This document shows positions 7,826 through 15,860 of a stretch of 40,240 nt of DNA, piece by piece (the stretch's first letter is position 1; each line of letters starts with the position of its first letter). The DNA is from a virus. Both the position numbers and the translations under genes were made by a program. The DNA lies in the IMG/VR virus record IMGVR_UViG_3300047564_003735, positions 1 through 40,240 of that record; one strand, written 5' to 3'. The notes under the pieces are model-generated. The model was not told where the DNA came from, ran no database searches, and saw nothing but the letters and a program-made list of their open reading frames with translations.

Positions 7826-8950
7826 TTAGCATAGTAAGCCTCCGCTGTTTACGCATGCACATGTGGATGTATATCTTCTAAGTCTTGTACATCCTTCTGG
7901 ACAACATGTACATCCTGAAGATCCGCAAGGGACTATGCTCTCTCCGCAGACTGCTCCTGGAGTACAGCTTGGCGGCGGTGTCGCAATGATAGGCGGCGGT
8001 GTCGCAATGATAGGCGGCGGTGTCGCAATGATAGGCGGCGGTGTCGCAATAATTGGCGGCGGTGTCGCAATAATTGGCGGCGGTGTCGCAATGATAGGCG
8101 GTACCGCAATGATAGGCGGTGGTGTCGCAATGATAGGTGGTACCGCAATGATAGGCGGTGGTGGTGTCGCAATAATTGGCGGTGGTGGTGTCGCAATAAT
8201 TGGCGGTGGTGGTGTCGCAATAATTGGTGGTGGTGGTGGAGGCGGTGGTGGTGGAGGTGTTGGTTGATAAACTGCTTTTGTTAAAGAAACAGTAGTAGTA
8301 AATGACTGTAACACTCCGCCAACTGGTGTTTGTGCAATTATTTTTCCATTTAATGTTTGATATGATGGTGTTGATCCAACACTATTTGTTACAGATATTG
8401 TTGTAAATCCAGCAACATTTAAAGCTAATATTGCTTCAGACTCTGTTTTACTTGTTACATCTGGCAAAATTCCCTCTGTCGCTGGAACATAATTTCCAAC
8501 AACTATAGTTACTGTTGCTCCAGGAGCAAGCTGGATTGGTGGTTCTGGTGACTGTCCAATAACAATATCTTGCTTTGTAGAGTCTGGAGTTGAAGCGGTA
8601 ACAAGATTATAAGTAAGTAGTGATGATGTAATTGTAGCTATTGCTGAATTTTTTGTTTGTCCAACAACATATGGGGTTGTTACCGCAGATAAAGTTCTTA
8701 CTGTATATTCAATTTTAGTTTTAAATCTAATTCTTTTGCCAGCAGGAACTGCTTGTGCAATAACAACTCCGCCTGTTCCAGAAGTATCTACAAAGTACTT
8801 CTCGTCTGCCCTAAGTCCTTGGCCATCTAGCTCTATTTGTGCAACTATATTATTTAAACCAATGAGGTTAGGTACAATTACACGGGCATAGGGAACGTTT
8901 AAATGTTCTACTTGCTGATTTTTATCCTTGGGAAAAGACTGAACGGCCAA
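7826..8950 (-). CDS. PASTA-domain, polyproline-repeat tail protein with Cys-rich C-terminus
   Basis: 374 residues in three parts. Residues 24-224 hold three PASTA-like units, each with a 'VP(N/D)(L/V)xGxxxxxAxxxL...G xxv..Q.P..G..v' pattern (for example VIVPNLIGL, TTPYVVGQTK, GILPDVTSK). PASTA domains are known to bind peptidoglycan fragments. Residues 229-327 are a polyproline region: a run of 11 prolines, then twelve IIA(T/V) blocks separated by 2-4 prolines, expected to form a stiff polyproline-II rod. The last 47 residues contain ten cysteines (including CTCCPEGC). No signal peptide is seen. The layout suggests a virion rod carrying cell-wall-binding domains. The Pro and Thr residues are the most obvious candidate substrates in the window for the neighbouring hydroxylases and glycosyltransferase. 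Confidence 0.85.
   Translation of the reverse strand: MAVQSFPKDKNQQVEHLNVPYARVIVPNLIGLNNIVAQIELDGQGLRADEKYFVDTSGTGGVVIAQAVPAGKRIRFKTKIEYTVRTLSAVTTPYVVGQTKNSAIATITSSLLTYNLVTASTPDSTKQDIVIGQSPEPPIQLAPGATVTIVVGNYVPATEGILPDVTSKTESEAILALNVAGFTTISVTNSVGSTPSYQTLNGKIIAQTPVGGVLQSFTTTVSLTKAVYQPTPPPPPPPPPPPIIATPPPPIIATPPPPIIATPPPPIIAVPPIIATPPPIIAVPPIIATPPPIIATPPPIIATPPPIIATPPPIIATPPPIIATPPPSCTPGAVCGESIVPCGSSGCTCCPEGCTRLRRYTSTCACVNSGGLLC
7971..8263. repeat. In-frame GC-rich tandem repeat encoding (P)nIIA(T/V)
   Basis: On the plus strand GGCGGCGGTGTCGCAATGATA-type units repeat twelve times with variants (AATAATT, GGTACC). They encode the Pro-rich rod on the minus strand. Repeat number and spacing vary in whole codons, so the array could expand or contract without frameshift. 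It is far more G+C-rich than its surroundings. Confidence 0.9.
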
Positions 8951-8965
8951 CGTAGTCTCCCATTT

Positions 8966-9301
8966 TTACTCTGTTTCTTCTTGAACTATACCAGAAACTG
9001 TAAGATTAATTGCTCCAGAAATAGAACATCTTGCATATAGCTTATCTGATACCTCTAAAACCTGTACAATGTCTGCAACCAAAGTTGAGTTGGCTTCTAT
9101 TTCTACATCTTGCATAATAGCATTAATTGAGGAAGGGGATCCTTGAAATCCAGTTATTGCAATTCTTACGTTTGCTGCCGTTCCAGTTACGTTAGATAAA
9201 AGGATCTGCTTCATAATTGTTTTGCTCTGGGCAACATACACTGCCTGATAGTCATCAATCAGGTTGTATGGACCAACGATTCTGGTTGGTATATATCCCA
9301 T
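8966..9301 (-). CDS. Small beta-rich virion protein
   Basis: 111 residues, no Cys cluster or membrane segment. The pattern VYVAQSKTIMKQILLSNVTG ... VRIAITG resembles small beta-sandwich virion proteins. It has the same size and layout as the 105-residue protein at 13209-13526 (both have an ILLSN/ISINNNT strand followed by a V(R/S)I strand and an AxxSL(V/D) turn), so the two are probably distant paralogues. It follows the LamG gene in the fibre operon. Not otherwise recognised. Confidence 0.65.
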   Translation of the reverse strand: MGYIPTRIVGPYNLIDDYQAVYVAQSKTIMKQILLSNVTGTAANVRIAITGFQGSPSSINAIMQDVEIEANSTLVADIVQVLEVSDKLYARCSISGAINLTVSGIVQEETE

Positions 9302-9313
9302 TTTATCCCCTAA

Positions 9314-10045
9314 CTAAACTACTTGCCACTTAATAGCAAGAGAAGTCTCTACTGTGTCTATTTCTGCTTGAGAAAGAACTCTGTTAAATATTGCAATTTC
9401 TCCAACTGATATGTTTGAGAAAGCAGATAGGTATCTTCCGATAGATTGTCCTGTCATAGATGAAATTGATCCAGTTCCTGCACCAGATGCTTCTTCTACT
9501 TTATTTCTTCTTAAAAACTTTTCTTGATTTAAAGCGTTGTAAGTCATAATAAACATCTCTGTTGTGTTTGTTGAAACGTTTGGAATAATTGCGTTAAGGT
9601 CATCTGATCCAAAACCAAACTTAAAGGATGTTGCTGAGTTATATCCAATTTGTAGATTAGTTCTTGTAAGTCCACCTTGACCACCTATGATCCACTTTTG
9701 AATTGGTGTATCTGGTCTATTGCATACTATTGCAATTGTTATAGAAGATGTATTTAAGAAAGACAGTGTTCCGTCTCCCATTAGCATAAAGTCATTTGAT
9801 CCATCATGAACAACTCCAGCCTTACCGCCTACTGTATTTAGAGTGTATCTTGGTTGCTGATTTGATGTTGCTTGAGCTGCATGCCTTGAATTACCAGAAC
9901 GATCTCTCCACTGAGAAACATCATTAGAAGCATTTTTTGTAAACGTATTTAGTGCGTCTGCATCATAATGCATCTGTAATCCAGCTGTTACTGGAAAGGC
10001 TGCTCTATTTGCAGTTCTAAAGTTAAATAATACGTGAGGAAGCAT
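9314..10045 (-). CDS. LamG-like jelly-roll tail protein
   Basis: 243 residues. It begins with an N-terminal tail, then GLQMHYDADALNTFTKN, WRDRSGN, and AGVVHDGSNDFMLMGDG, which are the standard opening strands of a concanavalin/LamG domain. It ends with GEIAIFNRVLSQAEID, the conserved last strand and helix of that family. It is probably a carbohydrate-binding fibre or tip component. Its start codon overlaps the stop of the tail-assembly chaperone upstream (TAATG), so the two are translationally coupled. Confidence 0.8.
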   Translation of the reverse strand: MLPHVLFNFRTANRAAFPVTAGLQMHYDADALNTFTKNASNDVSQWRDRSGNSRHAAQATSNQQPRYTLNTVGGKAGVVHDGSNDFMLMGDGTLSFLNTSSITIAIVCNRPDTPIQKWIIGGQGGLTRTNLQIGYNSATSFKFGFGSDDLNAIIPNVSTNTTEMFIMTYNALNQEKFLRRNKVEEASGAGTGSISSMTGQSIGRYLSAFSNISVGEIAIFNRVLSQAEIDTVETSLAIKWQVV

Positions 10046-10479
10046 TATGCCCCCTTTGCAGGATCCTCTGGCCAGATAACATCAGACGGACTTTTCGCTG
10101 ATGTAATGTCACGAAGTGCAGTACGATACTCTGCATACTTCTTTGTCATTTCTGGTGTTAGAGTATCTGCTAGTTGAGTCCAGTCAGTCTTTGTAAGCAA
10201 ATCGTTTCTTTTCATCTTGATTCTTGCCCATGCATTTTCATCTGAAAGTTTCTTTGCTTCGACTCCAATTACTTTTCCGCCTTTTGTAACCTTTGGTGCG
10301 TCTAGATAAACTAATTCTTCAGTATCCTGATTGTATGGCATTGTCATTTCAACATCTGTTACATTGTTGAGTGTTAGCCATTCCTTATCTGGACCAGAAG
10401 CAGCAAAAGATACGCTTGGGAACAGTTCTGATAACGATCCAAACTTTGATACTTTTCCATCTTCTAGAATTGCGTACAT
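10045..10479 (-). CDS. Tail fibre assembly chaperone (Phage_tail_APC-like)
   Basis: 144 residues. The C-terminal half reads RIKMKRNDLLTKTDWTQL ... YAEYRTALRDI ... WPEDP, the signature of the tail assembly chaperone family (R-N-x-L-L-x-x-x-D-W-T ... Y-R-x-x-L-R-D ... W-P). Such proteins help fold or trimerise fibre tips. A second copy lies at 13898-14296. Each copy sits beside fibre-tip-like genes, which suggests each chaperone serves its own neighbour. Confidence 0.8.
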   Translation of the reverse strand: MYAILEDGKVSKFGSLSELFPSVSFAASGPDKEWLTLNNVTDVEMTMPYNQDTEELVYLDAPKVTKGGKVIGVEAKKLSDENAWARIKMKRNDLLTKTDWTQLADTLTPEMTKKYAEYRTALRDITSAKSPSDVIWPEDPAKGA

Positions 10480-10487
10480 TATATCTC

Positions 10488-10916
10488 CTATGCTGCGTTA
10501 ATATCTGCGAATGCTACTCCGCCGTAAATTGTTGTTCCCTGATTAGGGGTAAAGAAGTTAAGTAGTGTCACGTTTGCAGAAAGCGTTGGAGCTGATGCTG
10601 ATGAGTCCCACTTAATTGCTGCTGGCCAGTTAATTGTAAAGAGTGAACCACCCTTAATTTCTACCTGCCAGAAATATCCTGTTGAAACTGATGGAAAGCC
10701 AGTAAATGATACTGTTGTAGTAGCACCTGGTTGCCATCTATGAATAGCTGCTGCTGTTACATCTATGGCTAATGTTCCTGTTGAAACTGTTCCATAGTTT
10801 GTTCTCTTAACTGCAGTATTAAAATAGTCGTAACCGTTTCCGTTGATTGGTGCTTGAACAAAGGTATAAGCCCAAAGTGGAGGTGTTACTTGTGTTGGTA
10901 TTGATGTAATTGCCAT
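10488..10916 (-). CDS. Fibre-associated structural protein
   Basis: 142 residues, beta-rich, with aromatic strands and FWQVEIKGGSLFTINWPAAI. The 'IKGGS-x-x-x-x-x-W-P-x-x-(I/V)-x-W' segment is common in C-terminal domains of phage fibre proteins that contact the receptor or neighbouring subunit. It has AAGGAGATAAT before the ATG. Exact role not visible. Confidence 0.65.
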   Translation of the reverse strand: MAITSIPTQVTPPLWAYTFVQAPINGNGYDYFNTAVKRTNYGTVSTGTLAIDVTAAAIHRWQPGATTTVSFTGFPSVSTGYFWQVEIKGGSLFTINWPAAIKWDSSASAPTLSANVTLLNFFTPNQGTTIYGGVAFADINAA

Positions 10917-10933
10917 AATTATCTCCTTGTTAT

Positions 10934-10939
10934 ATTATA
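10934..10939 (-). promoter_or_regulatory. Putative internal -10 (GGTATAAT)
   Basis: AAGGTATAAT on the minus strand lies in a 25-bp gap, 12 bases before an AAGGAG ribosome binding site. The same arrangement occurs at 13880 and 19957. No convincing -35 is present. Confidence 0.4.
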
Positions 10940-10941
10940 CC

Positions 10942-11904
10942 TTAATTTACTTTTTGCCAGTATTTTACTAGAATAATTCCAGTTGCACCTGCGCCTGCGT
11001 TTTCATCTGAATTAGATCCTCCACCACCTGATCCAGTATTTGCCGATGCATCTTTAGATCTTTGACCATGAACCATTCCTCTACCATATCCACCACCGCA
11101 AGAACCTGCTCCGCCGCCACCACGAGCTCCTCCACCGCCACCACCTGCATAGCCTTCAAGCCCTTCTCCGCCATTGCCTCCAACAGACTCTTCATGTGAT
11201 GTGCTATTACCAGCACCTCCACCGCCGCCTGATGCGCCTTCTGCTATTCCAAATCCTCCAGCTCTACCAGATTGAAAATCTGCTTGATGATTGTGGTTTG
11301 AATATCCGCCAAACATTCCTCCTGTTGAAGCTCCGCCTCCGCCTCCTGAGCCACCCCAAGACCTTTGCCACTCTGAACCTCCGCCTCCGCCTGAGCCTTG
11401 ACCAGTTCTATTTTCTGCTCCTGGACCCATTGCGCCGTTATTTCCATCACGACCATTGTCAGCAGCCCAACCGCCTCCGCCGCCTCCAAATGCAATCATG
11501 TGAAATGGCATTGCAACAGAACCGAATTGCGTGTTACCGCCATTATTTCCATTTGTAGCTCCGCTAACAGCTGCTCCACCATTTCCAATTGTTACTGGGA
11601 TCAAACCTAACTGTGCAATGCTAGAAATGTTAAGAATTCTTCTTACAAATTGACCAGCTCCGCCACCTCCACCAAATCTAGAGTTGTTGTTTGATGCTCC
11701 TCCAGAACCGCCTCCGCCAACGCATGTAACCTCAATAAAATCTGCAATATTATTTGGTCTTGTCCAGTTACCACTTGCCAAAATAGTTTCTTCTACCTGA
11801 ATAAACAAAGGAGTTGGTGGTGTAACATTTCTAACAACCGTTCCAAGAGTATCCTCTAGGCCTGGAATCATTATTTGTTGAGTGGTACTTAGTGCTGTTG
11901 GCAT
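10942..11904 (-). CDS. Glycine-rich fibre tip protein (copy 2)
   Basis: 320 residues. After a short anchor (residues 1-40) comes a beta strand ILASGNWTRP and then ADFIEVTCVGGGGSGG, the start of a glycine-rich domain that fills the rest (many GGGGG runs with N, S and A between). It ends ATGIILVKYWQKVN. Proteins of this composition build polyglycine-II helix sandwiches at the tips of phage fibres, where variable loops touch the receptor. It is a paralogue of the 325-residue protein at 12208-13185, sharing the GNWTRP...VTCxGGGGSGG entry and the (I/V)VxYxxxx end. Confidence 0.82.
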   Translation of the reverse strand: MPTALSTTQQIMIPGLEDTLGTVVRNVTPPTPLFIQVEETILASGNWTRPNNIADFIEVTCVGGGGSGGASNNNSRFGGGGGAGQFVRRILNISSIAQLGLIPVTIGNGGAAVSGATNGNNGGNTQFGSVAMPFHMIAFGGGGGGWAADNGRDGNNGAMGPGAENRTGQGSGGGGGSEWQRSWGGSGGGGGASTGGMFGGYSNHNHQADFQSGRAGGFGIAEGASGGGGGAGNSTSHEESVGGNGGEGLEGYAGGGGGGARGGGGAGSCGGGYGRGMVHGQRSKDASANTGSGGGGSNSDENAGAGATGIILVKYWQKVN

Positions 11905-11917
11905 TTATTATTTCTCC

Positions 11918-12208
11918 TTATTTGCTTCCAAGAGGTGGTGTGTCTGGAACAAAATCAGTGTCGACTATTGTTTCTTCAAACATTCCAGTCCCGCCCTCTT
12001 TAGATACTCTTGGATCATTTTCTGGGTCTGGCATCTTAAACTCTCCATCTTCATATGTCCAATATGGCGATGGAATCATTTCCATGTCTGTCACATCTAT
12101 AAAAATCATTCCTTCGTAATCAGGTATGCTTTCTAAGAACTCTCTAGTTCCACCGACAATTGTATTAACAACATCCTTACCATTAACTATTGACCATATT
12201 TTTTCCAT
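11918..12208 (-). CDS. Small acidic protein between the two glycine-rich tips
   Basis: 96 residues, very acidic, with PDYEGMIFIDVTDMEMIPSP and 'SPYWTYEDGEFKMPDPEND'. The 'W.Y.DG.F..P' motif is frequent in small proteins that accompany phage fibres and in chaperone-like proteins. It starts with TAATG-type coupling to the glycine-rich protein gene upstream (shared base 12208). A chaperone for one of the tips is possible. Confidence 0.65.
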   Translation of the reverse strand: MEKIWSIVNGKDVVNTIVGGTREFLESIPDYEGMIFIDVTDMEMIPSPYWTYEDGEFKMPDPENDPRVSKEGGTGMFEETIVDTDFVPDTPPLGSK

Positions 12209-13185
12209 TATGATATTCTCCTGTAATATTCAACGATGATTAAACCATCTCCACCTTTACCGCCTCTTGAGCTTCCTGCTTGGCCTCCGCCGCCGCCTGA
12301 ACCAGTGCCGTCTCTTCCAGGCTGTCCTTCATTTGTTCTAATTTGATCTCCACCATTACCCGCACCAGATGCTCCAGGTCCACCATTTCCACCGCCGCCT
12401 CCGCCGCCGCCTGCTAAACCATTAATTCCTTGCCCACCACGGCCACCATGTGTGTGTACAGTTCCCCAAGAGTTTGAACAACCTTGAGCCCCTGAAGAGG
12501 ATCCAAATCCGTATCCTCTTCCTCCTGGATATCCAATATAAAATGTTCCAGAAGTTCTTACACCACTTGTTCCTGGATGACCAGGCCCATTTGCTCCACC
12601 GCCACCGCCTCCAGCACAATATTCATGCTGCCAGAATCCTCCACCGCCACCACCTGAACCACTGCCAGTAATACTATTTGCTCCAGCTCCACATGTTCCA
12701 GTATTAGGCTCCCTACCCCAGTCACGAGTATATCCACCACCGCCACCGCCATAAGCGATTAGGTTATAAGGATTTCCATTAACTCCAAATGTAGTGTTTC
12801 CGCCATTATTACCATTAGTATTTCCAGTAACGGATGCTCCACCTATACCAACAGTTACAGGAATAGTTCCACCAGCAGCAACTGATGTTATATTAACATA
12901 TCTTGTTAGGTATTGTCCTGCTCCGCCTCCACCTGATCCTGCGTTACTCCATGAGCTTCCAGATCCTCCAGAACCTCCACCACCAATGCATGTAACCTTA
13001 ATCCAATTTGCAATTTGAACTGGGTTAGCTGGACGTGTCCAGTTACCGCTTGCATAAATTCTTTGTTGAACTGGTAGGTAAGCACCACCATTAACAACAA
13101 GGTTTGCTGAAACAATACTTGTTAATGCTGTGGTTAGACCTGGTAAATAGGTTTGTCCAGTTGTAGTACCTACACTGTATGTCAT
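12208..13185 (-). CDS. Glycine-rich fibre tip protein (copy 1)
   Basis: 325 residues. The N-terminus SVGTTTGQTYLPGLTTALT resembles that of the copy at 10942. Then come IYASGNWTRP, WIKVTCIGGGGSGG and a long glycine-rich domain, with GDGLIIVEYYRRIS at the end. The core is conserved between the two copies (YLTRYVNITS against FVRRILNISS; GNNGGNTTFG against GNNGGNTQFG). Inserted loops differ, as expected if they recognise different receptors. Confidence 0.82.
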   Translation of the reverse strand: MTYSVGTTTGQTYLPGLTTALTSIVSANLVVNGGAYLPVQQRIYASGNWTRPANPVQIANWIKVTCIGGGGSGGSGSSWSNAGSGGGGAGQYLTRYVNITSVAAGGTIPVTVGIGGASVTGNTNGNNGGNTTFGVNGNPYNLIAYGGGGGGYTRDWGREPNTGTCGAGANSITGSGSGGGGGGFWQHEYCAGGGGGGANGPGHPGTSGVRTSGTFYIGYPGGRGYGFGSSSGAQGCSNSWGTVHTHGGRGGQGINGLAGGGGGGGGNGGPGASGAGNGGDQIRTNEGQPGRDGTGSGGGGGQAGSSRGGKGGDGLIIVEYYRRIS

Positions 13186-13208
13186 TTGTAACTCCTAACT
13201 AAATTATA

Positions 13209-13526
13209 TTAAACTTCGTTTACTTTTACGCCAGAAATAAATACTGAGCATGCACTTGCAGTATTCTGATATACAGCAATTGTCTCTACTGTATTAAGAA
13301 CAGTCTTGCTATCCAAAGCTACAAGAGAGCGTGGTGGAATATCTAGGTTCTTGCAAAAGAATACCCCTGCCATCTTGATGCTTACTTGAGCTGCTGAGTC
13401 TGTATTATTATTAATTGAAATGCCAGTAACAACATCGATTTGTGATGCTGGTACGGTATACACAGCTACGTCTGTTGTTCCTGGGACATTTGCATAAAAT
13501 CTGACTGGTGTTACTACTGTAGCCAT
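13209..13526 (-). CDS. Small beta-rich virion protein
   Basis: 105 residues, mostly beta: TDVAVYTVPASQIDVVTGIS, INNNTDSAAQVSIKMAG, IPPRSLVALD. The pattern resembles jelly-roll or head-fibre-like small phage proteins. It is probably a distant paralogue of the protein at 8966-9301. Both lie near fibre tip genes and may be connector subunits. Not otherwise recognised. Confidence 0.65.
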   Translation of the reverse strand: MATVVTPVRFYANVPGTTDVAVYTVPASQIDVVTGISINNNTDSAAQVSIKMAGVFFCKNLDIPPRSLVALDSKTVLNTVETIAVYQNTASACSVFISGVKVNEV

Positions 13527-13527
13527 A

Positions 13528-13860
13528 TTAAATTACTCCCATGTGTGAATATATCTTAAAATTATCTAGCACCGCTTCAACTCCTGCGATTGCTGCTAGT
13601 CCTGCGCTTTGGACATTAGAAACCTGAGTTCCTCCTGCTGTTCCAATTTGTGTAACAGCTCCTGAAGAAGCTGTTTGAATCTCATTGATCTTTGCTGCTG
13701 TAGCTGCTAAAACGTCATTAACGCCAAGCAGGTTACCCATTGATTCGATGGCTTTAGCCAAAAAGACTAAATCCTGTGTATTTAAAGTTGAACCAGACAG
13801 AGCATTAACCTTTGTCTTAAAAAGGTCAATCTGTATCTGTAAACTATCGTAACTTGGCAT
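13528..13860 (-). CDS. Short fibre anchor protein
   Basis: 110 residues. The first 55 residues (IQIDLFKTKVNAL ... DLVFLAKAIESMG..LGVNDVL) match the N-terminus of the 222-residue protein at 15181-15849 (DQIELFKDKVDAL ... DLVLLASALNALG..LGVNDIL), so this is a shared attachment module. The rest is an Ala/Gly/Val-rich helical stretch. It looks like a truncated or short version of that fibre, keeping the anchor and losing the C-terminal domain. Confidence 0.7.
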   Translation of the reverse strand: MPSYDSLQIQIDLFKTKVNALSGSTLNTQDLVFLAKAIESMGNLLGVNDVLAATAAKINEIQTASSGAVTQIGTAGGTQVSNVQSAGLAAIAGVEAVLDNFKIYSHMGVI

Positions 13861-13879
13861 TTATCTCACCTCTTGTTAA

Positions 13880-13885
13880 ATTATA
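13880..13885 (-). promoter_or_regulatory. Putative internal -10 (GGTATAAT)
   Basis: TTAAGGTATAAT on the minus strand, followed 11 bases later by AGAGGTGAG before the gene starting at 13860. Same layout as 10934 and 19957; no clear -35. Confidence 0.4.
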
Positions 13886-13897
13886 CCTTAAAATCCT

Positions 13898-14296
13898 TTA
13901 AGAAGGAAGGACTGGCCATTGAAGGTCAGCTCCACTTTTTAGGAGATCTATAGTTATTGTTGATGGAAAATCTCTTAGAGCCTGTCTGTAAGAAGCCCAT
14001 TGAGCCTTCTTTTCTTCTGTCATAGGAACTTCAGGATTTACTGTCCAGTCTGACTCTAAAAGCTTTTTATTTCTAGCATCTTTTATCAAAAATAATGAAG
14101 TTTCTAGAAGTGACTGTCCATTTTCTAAATCTACCTCTTCAGCTGTCATTTCTAAAATTTCACCAGAAACCAATTTGTATCTTTTTCCAGATATATCTAT
14201 ATCTGCCATATACCAACCATCTTCTTCTGGGAATACTCCATCAAACCATTTTGCTTCCGCTTGTCTTCCATTGCTATCAAAATTAACGTAGTACAT
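13898..14296 (-). CDS. Tail fibre assembly chaperone (second copy)
   Basis: 132 residues from the ATG at 14296, which overlaps the TAA of the upstream gene (TAATG); the longer frame from 14335 would lie wholly inside the neighbour. The C-terminal half shows ARNKKLLESDWTVN, WASYRQALRDFP and LQWPVLPS, the D-W-T / Y-R-Q-x-L-R-D / W-P signature of tail assembly chaperones. It is diverged from the copy at 10045-10479. Translation is coupled to the putative receptor-binding protein upstream, its likely client. Confidence 0.8.
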   Translation of the reverse strand: MYYVNFDSNGRQAEAKWFDGVFPEEDGWYMADIDISGKRYKLVSGEILEMTAEEVDLENGQSLLETSLFLIKDARNKKLLESDWTVNPEVPMTEEKKAQWASYRQALRDFPSTITIDLLKSGADLQWPVLPS

Positions 14297-15180
14297 TATG
14301 GTCTCTCCCCAAACAGTTCGGCAGTTCTTCTCCAAATTCTATATGAGTTTCTTGAGTTGAACTCATTATTATGGTCGTTATATGTTTCTGCTGCAAAAGT
14401 CATCTTGTGGTCTGGCTGAATCCAAAAATCATTAAATGTTGTATGTAGGTCATAAAACTTATTAATATCAAACCACTTGTAACCTCCAGTTGAGGTCCAG
14501 TAGTACATGCTATTGGCCTGAACTACTGCTACTGTTGTTCTTGCTGGAATAGATACGTTCCACGACCAAGTATACGCAGAGTTTCCGCCAGTTCTATTTA
14601 CTGGAACTGACCATGAAACATCTGAAACGGTTGAATATGAATTGTTAACGTTAGGAGTTCCAATTGCTACTCCAGAACCCTCATATCCTGCTGACCACCA
14701 ATTTGAATAATGACCATACATTGTGCATGACTTAGTTAATGATGGATGATGATTTCTTAAAAACATAATAGTAAATCTCATTGGACCATAAGATGTATCA
14801 TTGCTAATTGTATTGGTAGTTCTTTCTCCACCTGCAACGGAGTTTTTAGCATACCTTAGTGTTCCGAGGTCATACGGGTCTACAGATGAGTAGCCTAAAG
14901 TATTTTGTCTATTATTAGTTCCTAGCCCCATCCAAAATGCTCTTTCTGGATCTGCAGAAGATCCTGCTCCAGTCAAATAATTATGGTAATTGGTCCATGG
15001 GTCGCCCGAGGTCCAGTTATACTGCCATACGTTTCTTCTATTATTCATAGAGGTAATGTATGGTATTGAAAAAGGTCTTCTAGAACCGTCAACAACTTCT
15101 TTCCATAGTCTATCTTCTGCTTGCTGAATATTAAAAGAAATACCAGACTGATTAGTTTTTAATGTATTTAAATTAGCCAA
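14296..15180 (-). CDS. Putative receptor-binding / fibre protein (TTG start)
   Basis: 294 residues rich in Asn, Ser, Trp and Tyr, with no family I recognise. The beta-rich sequence (for example MRFTIMFLRNHHPS and YTWSWNVSIPARTTVAVVQ) and the Trp-rich surface suggest a ligand-binding head. The start is TTG at 15180, immediately after the TAA of the upstream gene; there is no nearby ATG, and GGAAGGTG sits 6 bases upstream, which supports it. It lies between a fibre with an anchor domain and a tail assembly chaperone, as a receptor-binding tip would. Confidence 0.7.
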   Translation of the reverse strand: MANLNTLKTNQSGISFNIQQAEDRLWKEVVDGSRRPFSIPYITSMNNRRNVWQYNWTSGDPWTNYHNYLTGAGSSADPERAFWMGLGTNNRQNTLGYSSVDPYDLGTLRYAKNSVAGGERTTNTISNDTSYGPMRFTIMFLRNHHPSLTKSCTMYGHYSNWWSAGYEGSGVAIGTPNVNNSYSTVSDVSWSVPVNRTGGNSAYTWSWNVSIPARTTVAVVQANSMYYWTSTGGYKWFDINKFYDLHTTFNDFWIQPDHKMTFAAETYNDHNNEFNSRNSYRIWRRTAELFGERP

Positions 15181-15849
15181 TTAGAACACCTTCCATCCAT
15201 AAGTAGAACCACTATAAACCAAAGTTATGTCTCCGCCGTTTACGTTAAACACTAGATTTTCAGCAACACCGTTTATTAAAGATCCGTTTCTTACTACTGT
15301 AAAGCTTGTTGTTGCTGAAGTTCCAGCTGCATCAACAATCTGAACATTTGATCCAACTGATGGTGTTATTGGAAGTGTTACTGTCTGCCCTGCGCTTGGA
15401 ATAATAAGAAGCCTATCTTTATTCGCAATAGTGTATGCACTATCTGTAATAACTTTCCATGTAGAGGGAAGATTAGGGGCAAGTTGGGAGTTGATAGTGT
15501 TTACTTGAGAAGACAATCCGCTGAAATCGGAAAGACTTGTAGATACAAAGTTTTCTACGTTATCTAATCTTGATTCTTGATCTGCTTGACTTGTTTCTAG
15601 ATCTGTAAGCCTATCTCCATTAACAGAAGAGTTAATTGTAGCTATAGCCGCAACTTTAGCTGCTTCTATTGCAGCAATTCTATCAATTGTTGCCTGAAGA
15701 ATATCATTAACACCTAACGAAGCACCGAGGGCATTTAAAGCTGATGCAAGCAAAACTAGGTCATTTGCATCCATGGTTGTTGAAGTAAGCGCATCAACCT
15801 TGTCTTTAAATAACTCTATCTGATCAGATAGGGTAGTATAGTCTGGCAT
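15181..15849 (-). CDS. Short tail fibre with anchor, coiled coil and beta C-terminal domain
   Basis: 222 residues. Residues 1-55 are the anchor shared with the protein at 13528. Residues about 60-125 are predicted coiled coil (RIAAIEAAKVAAI, LETSQADQESRLDNVENFV). The C-terminal domain (STWKVITDSAYTIANKDRLL ... GSNVQIVD ... ITLVYSGSTYGWKVF) is a beta domain often found ending aquatic phage fibres. Likely a trimeric fibre. Confidence 0.72.
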   Translation of the reverse strand: MPDYTTLSDQIELFKDKVDALTSTTMDANDLVLLASALNALGASLGVNDILQATIDRIAAIEAAKVAAIATINSSVNGDRLTDLETSQADQESRLDNVENFVSTSLSDFSGLSSQVNTINSQLAPNLPSTWKVITDSAYTIANKDRLLIIPSAGQTVTLPITPSVGSNVQIVDAAGTSATTSFTVVRNGSLINGVAENLVFNVNGGDITLVYSGSTYGWKVF

Positions 15850-15860
15850 TTATTCTCCTT

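Noticed and set aside
7971-8263. CRISPR-like array of about 21-27 bp units
   Set aside because: Units are contiguous, without unique spacers, and in frame for the Pro-rich rod.
7863-8267. Glycine-rich 134-codon frame on the plus strand
   Set aside because: It is the antisense of the polyproline repeat (GGCGGT read as Gly); the minus-strand frame has PASTA domains, a ribosome binding site and operon context.
10968-13018. Several medium frames opposite or offset to the glycine-rich tips
   Set aside because: GGN/CCN-rich sequence leaves few stops in other frames; none has a start signal or recognisable protein pattern.
14297-14335. Longer start for the second tail assembly chaperone
   Set aside because: The extension overlaps the end of the preceding gene; TAATG at 14296 is the usual coupled start.
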